DNA from: Acidimicrobiia bacterium
GTDB taxonomy: Bacteria; Actinomycetota; Acidimicrobiia; Spongiisociales; UBA5794
Assembly (NCBI GenBank): GCA_030064765.1
Contig: JASJEG010000004.1
Span: 1-53,863, forward strand
Direction of reading: 5' to 3'
Length of the DNA stretch: 53,863 nucleotides
Shown here: one piece after another, positions 36,769 through 44,471 of the stretch
Layout of the letters: every line of letters starts with the position of its first letter
Numbering within the stretch: the first letter of the stretch is position 1
Position numbers and translations under genes: made by a program
The notes under the pieces: model-generated
The model's input: only the letters and a program-made list of their open reading frames with translations
What the model was told of the DNA's origin: nothing
Databases searched by the model: none

Positions 36769-37995
36769 ATGATGCGTTCGATGTTTGCCGGTGTATCCGG
36801 TCTTCGATCCCACCAAACGATGATGGATGTGGTGGGCAACAACATCGCCAACGTCAACACCGCAGGATTCAAGAGCGCCCAGATCACATTTGGTGAAGCG
36901 ATGGCGCAGACCTTGTCGGGCCCGTCCGGCGCAGGTGTCGAATCCGGTGGTACCAACCCTCTCCAGATCGGCCTCGGTGTGCAGGTCGCCTCTATCGATG
37001 GCGTCTTCACGCAGGGTGCGATCCAGATCACCGGCCGACCGACCGATATCGCCATTCAAGGCGACGGATTCTTCATTCTTGCGGACTCCAGCGGACGTGA
37101 GTACACCCGTGCCGGCACCTTCCGTTGGGACGAGTCGGGCAACCTGGTCGCCCCCGGTGGCCAGCTCGTTCAGGGCTGGCTGGCCGATCCGACCGGCGTC
37201 GTGCAGACCCAGACTTCGGTTCAGGGGATCAATCTCCCGCTGTCCCAGGTCATTCAGCCCGTGACCACGACCGAGGTCCAAGTAGGCGGGAACCTCTCCG
37301 CAGACGCGGCAGTTGGCGACGTCCACAGCACTTCGATCGTTGTTTACGACTCGCTCGGTGAGCCGCAGGAGCTGCTCGTCGACTTTGAGAAGACAGCGGC
37401 CAACACCTGGGACGTGTCGGCTTCCATGAACGGCTCGGCGCTCACGCTCAGCTCGAGCTCCGTGACCTTCGACACTGCGGGCGCCCTGACCAGCGCAGGA
37501 ACCTTGACGGTGAGCGGATACACGCCTCCCGGCGCTGCTGCGCTGAACTTCGACCTGGACCTCGCCACCGGTTCGCCGCTGGTGCAGTTCGGGGGCAGCT
37601 CCAGCGCAGAGAGCATGGATCAAGACGGCAACGCAATCGGGTTCCTGACCGACTTCTCGATTGCCGCCAACGGCACGATCAGTGGCCAGTTCTCCAACGG
37701 TGAGACCAAGGTGCTGGCGATGATCGCTACGGCAACGTTCAACAACCCGTCCGGTCTCATCCGGGCAGGCGAGACTCGTTTTGAGGCCTCGGTCAACTCC
37801 GGCCAGCCGCTGGTCGGTGAGCCGGGCAACGGCAACCGGGGCATGCTTGCCTCCGGCGCACTCGAGATGAGCAACGTTGACCTGGCTCAGGAGTTCACCA
37901 ATCTGATCATTGCCCAGCGTGGCTTCCAGGCCAACAGCCGGGTGATCACGGCCTCCGACGAAGTCCTGGCCGATCTGGTGAACCTGAAGCGTTAG
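36769..37995 (+). CDS. flgE: Flagellar hook protein FlgE
   Basis: MRSMFAGVSGLRSHQTMMDVVGNNIANVNTAGFKSAQ; C-terminal FTNLIIAQRGFQANSRVITASDEVLADLVNLKR. Confidence 0.95.
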   Translation: MMRSMFAGVSGLRSHQTMMDVVGNNIANVNTAGFKSAQITFGEAMAQTLSGPSGAGVESGGTNPLQIGLGVQVASIDGVFTQGAIQITGRPTDIAIQGDGFFILADSSGREYTRAGTFRWDESGNLVAPGGQLVQGWLADPTGVVQTQTSVQGINLPLSQVIQPVTTTEVQVGGNLSADAAVGDVHSTSIVVYDSLGEPQELLVDFEKTAANTWDVSASMNGSALTLSSSSVTFDTAGALTSAGTLTVSGYTPPGAAALNFDLDLATGSPLVQFGGSSSAESMDQDGNAIGFLTDFSIAANGTISGQFSNGETKVLAMIATATFNNPSGLIRAGETRFEASVNSGQPLVGEPGNGNRGMLASGALEMSNVDLAQEFTNLIIAQRGFQANSRVITASDEVLADLVNLKR

Positions 37996-38002
37996 TAGTT
38001 GA

Positions 38003-38078
38003 CCAACCGGGGGCTGCCAGCACGGCCCCCGAGAGGACATCGGGGGCTCCGCCGTGACGGAGCCCCCACCAGGGTTGG
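38003..38078 (+). terminator. Branched hairpin structure 3' of flgE
   Basis: CCAACC/GGTTGG enclosing GGGGGC...GCCCCC and GGGGGCTCCG-CCGTGA-CGGAGCCCCC. Confidence 0.65.
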
Positions 38079-38081
38079 CCG

Positions 38082-38108
38082 TTAAGCACAGAGCGCAACG
38101 GCCGACAT
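38082..38108 (+). promoter_or_regulatory. Sigma28-like promoter of the FlbD-like gene
   Basis: TTAA-N15-GCCGACAT. Confidence 0.6.
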
Positions 38109-38159
38109 GAGTAGTAAGCAAGCAAAGGCTGGCTGGCAGCCTGGCAAAGGAGACGACGA

Positions 38160-38393
38160 ATGATCGCCGTACATCGACTTCGAGGTGAGCCGATGTTTCT
38201 CAACGCCGACCTCGTCGAGTCCATTGAGGCAACACCGGACACGGTGCTGACGCTTGTTGACGGGCGCCGCATCGTTGTCGCCGACACACCGGAGGAAGTC
38301 GCCGAGCGGATCGTAGAGTTCCGCGCCTCGATTCTGGTGAGCGCAGCCGAGCTGCGCGGCGCAACCACACCGGTTGCCACGATCCATTCCTGA
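38160..38393 (+). CDS. Flagellar FlbD-family protein
   Basis: MIAVHRLRGEPMFLNADLVESIEATPDTVLTLVDGRRIVVADTPEEVAERIVEFRASI. Confidence 0.9.
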   Translation: MIAVHRLRGEPMFLNADLVESIEATPDTVLTLVDGRRIVVADTPEEVAERIVEFRASILVSAAELRGATTPVATIHS

Positions 38394-38457
38394 GGACCCT
38401 ATTGGCGCGACGGGCAAGACCCGGTAGCGTGATGGTGCCGCATTTGAGGAGGCAGAA

Positions 38458-39327
38458 ATGCAGCACCGGCGCGTCCTCGCGCATTCCCTGGCGTTGGTTG
38501 TCCTTCTCGCTGCCTGCAGTACCGACCTGACCGATGAGCCCGGAGCGCCGTCCAATGGTGGTTCGGATTCCGCTGCAGCAGAGGTGACGACAACCACCAG
38601 TCCGTTCTCGACCACCACCACAACGTCAACCATCCCTCCGCGACTGATCCCGCTCCTTGAGTCGCCACCAGCCTTCGAGGAAGTGGCTCTCCTCACCAGC
38701 GACGACCTCGAGCTCTACGCCAAGTACTGGCCGGGTGGCCCGGTCGCAGTGCTTGCCGGTCATGACTTCTATACGACGTCCGACGCTGACGACGGCGTCG
38801 ATCCACAGAGCTCGGACTCCATCGTCTGGTGGACAGGTGTGCTCGCGGATCAAGGATTCACGGTCCTGTCGCCGGACTATCGGGGACACGGCAGGTCTCC
38901 CGGTGAGACCAGCATCAATGACGCTCCAACCGACCTCAAGGCGGCCTACGACTTCTTGGTCGCCCGCGGTTACGAGAAGATCGTGATGGCCGGCCTGCTT
39001 GGCTCAGGCACCGCCGGGGTCGTTCTCGACGCTCAGGACCCCGATGTTGAATTCGCCGGCATCGCCATGATCTGGTCGGCTCCGCAGGAACTCGCGCTCG
39101 ATGCGCAACGTGTGCTGTACGGGATCGATGCTCCGATTTACCTGGTGTCCTTCGACAACAACCGTATCGAGCGTTGGTCGAAGCTGATGGCAGCGGAGAT
39201 CGATCATCTCTACGACCGGGTGATGTTCTACCCGGCACCCGATGGCGTGGACTGGGTACAGGCGAATGGCGAGGAGTTCGTCGGACGTCTGGTCGACTTC
39301 GTCGAGTACGTTGCTGCGGAGGGTTAG
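38458..39327 (+). CDS. Alpha/beta-hydrolase-fold lipoprotein
   Basis: Lipobox LLAACS; GGPVAVLAGHDFYT, DYRGHGRSPGE, VMAGLLGSGTAGVVLDA. Confidence 0.75.
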   Translation: MQHRRVLAHSLALVVLLAACSTDLTDEPGAPSNGGSDSAAAEVTTTTSPFSTTTTTSTIPPRLIPLLESPPAFEEVALLTSDDLELYAKYWPGGPVAVLAGHDFYTTSDADDGVDPQSSDSIVWWTGVLADQGFTVLSPDYRGHGRSPGETSINDAPTDLKAAYDFLVARGYEKIVMAGLLGSGTAGVVLDAQDPDVEFAGIAMIWSAPQELALDAQRVLYGIDAPIYLVSFDNNRIERWSKLMAAEIDHLYDRVMFYPAPDGVDWVQANGEEFVGRLVDFVEYVAAEG

Positions 39328-39427
39328 GTATCGAGTTCTGCGCAGCAGAACTCGATACCTTTCTTGGGAGCACTGGCTCCCAAGAAAGGCGAAACCCCCC
39401 TGGGAGGGGGGGAAGAGGGGTTTCGCC
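39326..39427. repeat. Three consecutive hairpins between convergent genes
   Basis: 39326-39360 (16-bp stem), 39360-39387 (12-bp stem), 39388-39427 (11-bp stem). Confidence 0.85.
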
Positions 39428-39437
39428 CTGGAGGGAT

Positions 39438-40343
39438 CTATCCGTGCAGTATCAAGGCCAGATCGGGGTCGTCGTCGGCCGCGTCGAGCCGGCTTCGCCA
39501 GTTGCTGTCTGCCGAGAGCTGCGCCACATAGGCGGCACGAGCCCGTTTGCCGGCAGCGTCGTCGCTGACATCGGGGGCGCCTTCGTATAGCGTCCCGAAC
39601 CATGCCCGCAGCGACGTGAGCGCCTCCGACCGAATCTGCGAAACCCTGGCCTGGGTAACGCCGAGGTCCTTGGCGATGTCCTGGAGCATTTCGCCGTTGA
39701 AGTAGTACCGCTCAATGACCTCGGCGTGGGTGGCGGGTAGACCGACGACTGCGGTCCGCAGTGTGCCGAGCATCTCGCGCTGCTCGAGAGCAGCTTCCGG
39801 TTGAACGGAGGTGTCCTGATCAACGATCGTGTCACGTAGCGACACGCTGTCGTCGGGACGCTGGTGATCCAGGTACAGAAGCATGGAGGCAGCCGACTGA
39901 GCCTGGGTCTTGTCGAGTTCTTCTACTGTCACGCCAAGTGCCTTGGCGAGAGTCTCCCGATCCGGCTCTCGCCCCGTCGAATCGCGCAGATCCGAGCTCG
40001 TCTCTTCCATCTCCCGATAGCGCCGCCGCACTGAGCGAGATGCCCAGTCCCGGGTGCGAGTCGAGTCGATGATGGCGCCACGAATCCGAATTGCTGCATA
40101 GCGTTCGAACGGGATACCGGAATCGGGGTTGAATCGTCTGGCCGCTTCCACCAATCCGAGCGCGCCGGCATTCCAGAGCTCTTCTCTGTCTACGTGGCGG
40201 GGATAGCGAGCGGAGACTTTGGCGACGGTGCGCCCTACCAGGTCGAGATGATCACGAACCAATTGGTTCGTCTCATGCTCCATGTCTCTCTTACCCATTT
40301 GTACTGGCCTCCATGGATTGCCCCACCCGGACAATCCGTGCAT
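39438..40343 (-). CDS. fliA: Flagellar sigma factor FliA (sigma28/WhiG family)
   Basis: LWNAGALGLVEAARRFNPDSGIPFERYAAIRIRGAIIDSTRTRDWASRSVRR; LQDIAKDLGVTQARVSQIRSEAL; start 40343 or 40298. Confidence 0.95.
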   Translation of the reverse strand: MHGLSGWGNPWRPVQMGKRDMEHETNQLVRDHLDLVGRTVAKVSARYPRHVDREELWNAGALGLVEAARRFNPDSGIPFERYAAIRIRGAIIDSTRTRDWASRSVRRRYREMEETSSDLRDSTGREPDRETLAKALGVTVEELDKTQAQSAASMLLYLDHQRPDDSVSLRDTIVDQDTSVQPEAALEQREMLGTLRTAVVGLPATHAEVIERYYFNGEMLQDIAKDLGVTQARVSQIRSEALTSLRAWFGTLYEGAPDVSDDAAGKRARAAYVAQLSADSNWRSRLDAADDDPDLALILHG

Positions 40344-40411
40344 TAGGGAGAGATCGGGATCTGGAGAACTAGCCTTGATGACCATTCTTCAAATAGTCAC
40401 TCTCTGTGGCC

Positions 40412-40438
40412 TTATGCCGGCCGCCCGACTGCCGATAG
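40412..40438 (+). promoter_or_regulatory. Sigma28-like promoter of flagellin
   Basis: TTAT-N15-GCCGATAG. Confidence 0.7.
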
Positions 40439-40456
40439 TGGTGGGTGGAAGCGTTG

Positions 40457-40501
40457 ACATGGATGTTGACGTGGAGCGAACGCACCGTCCTACAAGGAGG
40501 T
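40457..40501 (+). promoter_or_regulatory. Two candidate CsrA sites in the flagellin leader, one over the Shine-Dalgarno sequence
   Basis: ACATGGATGT (40457-40466) and TACAAGGAGGT (40491-40501), close to consensus RUACARGGAUGU. Confidence 0.6.
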
Positions 40502-40508
40502 ACTTACA

Positions 40509-41303
40509 GTGCGTATCAACCAGAACATTGCGGCATTCAACTCGTACCGCAATCTTTCCGCGACCAATATCCAGTTGGGTAAGTCGCTCGAGAAACTGTC
40601 TTCGGGTTTCCGGATCAATCGTGCCGCCGATGACGCTGCCGGTTTGGCAAAGTCTGAGTCGCTGCGGGCCGAGATCAACGGGTCGCGGCAGGCGATTCGT
40701 AACGCCCAAGACGGTGTAAGTCTTGTTCAAACTGCTGAGGGTGCCCTCAATGAGGTGCATGCGATTCTGCAGCGGATGCGTGAGCTGGCTGTTGATGCCG
40801 CTAACACCGCAACCACTACAGGTGCCGCTCAGCAGGCCGAGGTGACCCAGCTGCTCGCTGAGATCAACGCCATCGGTACCAACACCAAGTTCGCCGGACA
40901 GAGCGTATTCACCGCCAGTGCCCGGACATTCCATGTCGGCGCCGGTGCGGATCAGGTCCTCTCGGTGACCGTGGGCACGCTGACCACCGGCGGGCTGACC
41001 ATCGACTCTGTGAACCTGCAGACCGGTGCCAACGCAGCGATCGGCGCAGTTGACGGCGCCATCGGCGCAGTCTCGACTCTGCGTTCGACTTTGGGTGCTA
41101 CTCAGAATCGTCTGGAGCACACTGTGGCGAATCTGAGTGTTGCTGTGGAGAATCTGTCGGCTTCTGAGTCCCGGGTTCGTGACACGGATATGGCTGCCGA
41201 GATGGTGTCGTTCACCAGGCATCAGATCATGGTGCAGGCGGGTACGGCGATGTTGGCGCAGGCCAACCAGGTGCCGGCCTCCGTCCTCAACCTGCTCGCC
41301 TAG
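40509..41303 (+). CDS. fliC: Flagellin
   Basis: MRINQNIAAFNSYRNLSATNIQLGKSLEKLSSGFRINRAADDAAGLAKSE; C-terminal AEMVSFTRHQIMVQAGTAMLAQANQVPASVLNLLA; GTG start after AAGGAGG. Confidence 0.98.
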   Translation: MRINQNIAAFNSYRNLSATNIQLGKSLEKLSSGFRINRAADDAAGLAKSESLRAEINGSRQAIRNAQDGVSLVQTAEGALNEVHAILQRMRELAVDAANTATTTGAAQQAEVTQLLAEINAIGTNTKFAGQSVFTASARTFHVGAGADQVLSVTVGTLTTGGLTIDSVNLQTGANAAIGAVDGAIGAVSTLRSTLGATQNRLEHTVANLSVAVENLSASESRVRDTDMAAEMVSFTRHQIMVQAGTAMLAQANQVPASVLNLLA

Positions 41304-41338
41304 TCAACCAACCAAAACAACCAAGAACCTCCCTACTG

Positions 41339-41363
41339 AAGGGGGCGGCGCTGCCGCCCCCTT
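41339..41363 (+). terminator. Rho-independent terminator of flagellin
   Basis: AAGGGGGCGGC-GCT-GCCGCCCCCTT followed by CTTCTTG. Confidence 0.88.
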
Positions 41364-41367
41364 CTTC

Positions 41368-41394
41368 TTGATTCGCCCGCCGCCCGGCCGACTG
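41368..41394 (+). promoter_or_regulatory. Sigma28-like promoter of the glycosyltransferase gene
   Basis: TTGA-N15-GCCGACTG immediately after the flagellin terminator. Confidence 0.6.
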
Positions 41395-41423
41395 TCACAT
41401 GGCGTAGTTATGAAGGAGCATTG

Positions 41424-43448
41424 ATGCACATCGTCGTCTTGGCCTATGGCCCCGGCTCTCATACCAAGCGTGCTGTGCACCGGGCCCGCAAGCTGGTCGG
41501 CACCGGGCAAACGTTGTCCGTTGTCCCCGCCTCCACGGTGGGTCGGGATGCGATGGAGAACCTTGCCGGGGCGAAGAAGATCGAGACTATCGGGACTGCC
41601 GGACTGCGGACGGCGTTCGAAGGGCTCGGCACTGAATCCACACTTCTGATTCACGACGACGTTGTCCTCACGACGCGAGGATTGATGGCACTGGAGCGGG
41701 AGTTGGCCGCCGGCGCCCGTTTTGCCGTCCCCTACAGCAATGACCAGGCAATGGAGTACTTCGTCGGGTCGCTACCCGCGGGCAAGGACGCGGAGCGTTT
41801 CCTCGACCAAGTACCGGTACCGGACGAGTCAAGGCCGGTTGATGCTGTGAGATCGGCGTGCATCGCCGGCGCCGCAGAAGACCTAATCGAGCTTCTCGGA
41901 GAATCACTACCCGATCCCTACGCAGCGGTGACCTCGACAGAGCTCGGGTTTGTCGTGGCGGGCGGTGCGTTGGCGTCCCACGAGACACAGTGCGTGCATC
42001 AGCTGGCCGATCCGGAGGGCTCCGAGTCTCCGCTCCTGGTTGCTGCTCTCATCGTGAAGGATGAGGAGGAGATGCTCCCCGACTGCATCGCGTCGCTGCA
42101 GGAGGTGTGCGACCGCATTGAGATCTGCGACACCGGCTCCAGCGATAGGACGGTCAGCATCGCCGAGGCAGCGGGCGCAGTAGTCAGCCATACCGAGTGG
42201 AACGATGACTTCGGGGCGGCGAGGAACTTCGTACTGGAGCGCTGCCGCGATGCCCAATACGTGATCGTCGTCGACGCTGATGAGCGGGTGTCGTGCGCCG
42301 ACCCCGAACACACCCGCCGATATCTCGCCACCTATGCCCGCGAGCATCCGGCATTCCGGGTCGAGGTCGCCAACTTCGAATCCGATGGGACAGAGCTCTA
42401 TCGCTTCACAACCGTCCGGATATTCCAGGCGCAGGGAACCGAGTACGTCGGTTCGCTCCACGAAATGGTGCACCTGAATGGAGAAGACCTGCCGCTGGAC
42501 GGGCACCGCTTCGACCAGATCAAAATCGACCACCATGGGTATGCCGGCGACCTGATCAGCGAGAAGGACAAAGCGATCCGCAATCTCGAACTCGCCGAGG
42601 CACAGCACGAGATAGACAACGATGCCCGCTCTGCGATTCACCTAGCGAGATCGCTCACCTACGCCCACGAGTCACCCGAGCGGGCCCTCGAGCTCCTGGA
42701 GCAAGGCTTGACCGGGACCAGGAGCAAGGTAGCCGAGGCACAGATCAAGGGACTCATCGCCGATCGCCTTGTTGCACTCTCCGAGTATCGGAGGGCTTTC
42801 GATATGGCGGCCGAAGCGTTGGAGCTGCTGCCGGGCGATGACACCGCCCTCGGTGCGCTGGGCGCGGCCACCGACAAGCTCGGCAATCACCAGGAGTTCA
42901 TAGCAATTGGAGAGCGGCAGCGAGGAGCCAACTCGGCAAAACACGTGATCAAGATCGATCACAATCGACTTGTCTTCCAGGATCGCATGATTGCCGCATA
43001 TGCAGCGATAGGGCAGGTCGAGCAAGCGGTCGAAATCGCTATCGCCACCCTCACCGAGGACTCGAGCGCGCTGCGCTCGTGGCCGGAACTGATCGACGCA
43101 CTCAGCTCGCTTTACGGCGCCGCATCCACCGAATTGCTGCTGCCGATGGCACTGCTCGATGTGGGCGGAGGCTTCTTGGAACCCGCCATCAAGACCTATC
43201 CCTCCGACACGCTGGCCGGATTCTGTGCTGCCTACCTGGAGCGGGGTGGCCGGATCACCGAAGTGATCCGGGTAGGCCTGCTTGCCGCCGCCATGTCGGG
43301 CAACGACGCCGCTTTCGACGCAATGGTCCCAGCCGTACGAGATCTGGATGAAAGCACCCGCACCGGCCTTGCGCAGCGGATAGCAGCCGGCGGCCGGTCG
43401 GACCTGGCCGAGAAGCTCTCCCGGGAGCCCGTCGCAGCTAGTCACTAG
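41424..43448 (+). CDS. GT2-family glycosyltransferase with TPR-like C-terminus
   Basis: LLVAALIVKDEEEMLPDCIASLQEVCDRIEICDTGSSDRT...VIVVDADERV; helical repeat C-terminal half. Confidence 0.85.
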   Translation: MHIVVLAYGPGSHTKRAVHRARKLVGTGQTLSVVPASTVGRDAMENLAGAKKIETIGTAGLRTAFEGLGTESTLLIHDDVVLTTRGLMALERELAAGARFAVPYSNDQAMEYFVGSLPAGKDAERFLDQVPVPDESRPVDAVRSACIAGAAEDLIELLGESLPDPYAAVTSTELGFVVAGGALASHETQCVHQLADPEGSESPLLVAALIVKDEEEMLPDCIASLQEVCDRIEICDTGSSDRTVSIAEAAGAVVSHTEWNDDFGAARNFVLERCRDAQYVIVVDADERVSCADPEHTRRYLATYAREHPAFRVEVANFESDGTELYRFTTVRIFQAQGTEYVGSLHEMVHLNGEDLPLDGHRFDQIKIDHHGYAGDLISEKDKAIRNLELAEAQHEIDNDARSAIHLARSLTYAHESPERALELLEQGLTGTRSKVAEAQIKGLIADRLVALSEYRRAFDMAAEALELLPGDDTALGALGAATDKLGNHQEFIAIGERQRGANSAKHVIKIDHNRLVFQDRMIAAYAAIGQVEQAVEIAIATLTEDSSALRSWPELIDALSSLYGAASTELLLPMALLDVGGGFLEPAIKTYPSDTLAGFCAAYLERGGRITEVIRVGLLAAAMSGNDAAFDAMVPAVRDLDESTRTGLAQRIAAGGRSDLAEKLSREPVAASH

Positions 43449-43540
43449 CGAGGGCTCGCCGGTCACCCGGCTGCATCCATGGAATCCTGTCGACAGGCTC
43501 CGACAGCTAGCATCACCGAGCCATCCCCAAGGGACCTCGA

Positions 43541-44464
43541 GTGCTGCTTTCCTTCATCTACGTCGTCGTCGGGCTCATTCTGCTCATGGGCGCGTCCGAT
43601 CGCTTCGTCGAGTCGGCGGTGCGACTGTCTCGAACGCTCGGCGTATCGATCGTCCTGATCGGGGCGCTGATCGTCGGCCTCGGTACCTCACTGCCCGAGC
43701 TGCTTGTCTCGGTGATTGCCTCCGTTGACGGACAGATTGATGTGGCAATGGCCAACGTGACGGGTTCCAACGTCGCCAACGTATCGCTGGTATTGGGTAC
43801 GGCAGCGCTGGTGACACCGATCATGAGCCGCACGCTGATCCTGCGGCGCGAAGGACTGCTCATGTTCGTCGCAGTCTGCTCTCTCGCCGCTGTGCTCTGG
43901 GATGGTGAAGTGTCGCGAATCGAGGGGTTCGCACTGTTGCTGGGCATGAGCGTCACGCTCGTTCTGCTCGTGCGCTGGGCGTCGACCGACCCGGACGGCA
44001 TCATCGAGCTCGACGACCAGACAGCCCACTCCGTTCCAGGTGAGCTGCTAATCGGACTCGCTGCGTTGGCCGTCACCGTCTTTGCGGCCCGGTTGCTCCT
44101 GAACGGCGCTCTGGATCTCGGGGAGCGATTCGGGCTCGGCGCAGCGTTCCTGGGAGTGCTCCTCGGCGTCGGGACGAGCCTGCCGGAGCTGGCTACAACC
44201 CTGGCTGCGGTAAGGCGCCACGAATCCGACCTGGTTATCGGGAACGTCCTCGGCTCCAATCTCTTCAATTCCTTTGCGGTCGCGGGTACAGCAGCTGCGT
44301 TCGGTCCCGGGACGCTGATCGATCTCTCTCGCCCGTCGCTGGTATTGATGGTCATGGTTGTCGGGCTGGCCGGCTGGTTCGCCTGGCGCGATCAGAAGGT
44401 CAGTAGGCCTGAGGGTGCCGTACTGCTGGCCATTTTTGTGGCGTTCACACTGTTGAGCTACTAA
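43541..44464 (+). CDS. Calcium/sodium antiporter (CaCA superfamily)
   Basis: GLGTSLPELLVSVIASVDGQIDVAMANVTGSNVANV and GVGTSLPELATTLAAVRRHESDLVIGNVLGSNLFN repeats. Confidence 0.93.
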   Translation: MLLSFIYVVVGLILLMGASDRFVESAVRLSRTLGVSIVLIGALIVGLGTSLPELLVSVIASVDGQIDVAMANVTGSNVANVSLVLGTAALVTPIMSRTLILRREGLLMFVAVCSLAAVLWDGEVSRIEGFALLLGMSVTLVLLVRWASTDPDGIIELDDQTAHSVPGELLIGLAALAVTVFAARLLLNGALDLGERFGLGAAFLGVLLGVGTSLPELATTLAAVRRHESDLVIGNVLGSNLFNSFAVAGTAAAFGPGTLIDLSRPSLVLMVMVVGLAGWFAWRDQKVSRPEGAVLLAIFVAFTLLSY

Positions 44465-44471
44465 CCACACA

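Noticed and set aside
36748-38121. 457-aa minus-strand ORF
   Set aside because: Entirely antisense to flgE; no protein-like motif.
39326-39427. Possible CRISPR array
   Set aside because: The three hairpins are different from one another, with no repeated unit and no spacers.
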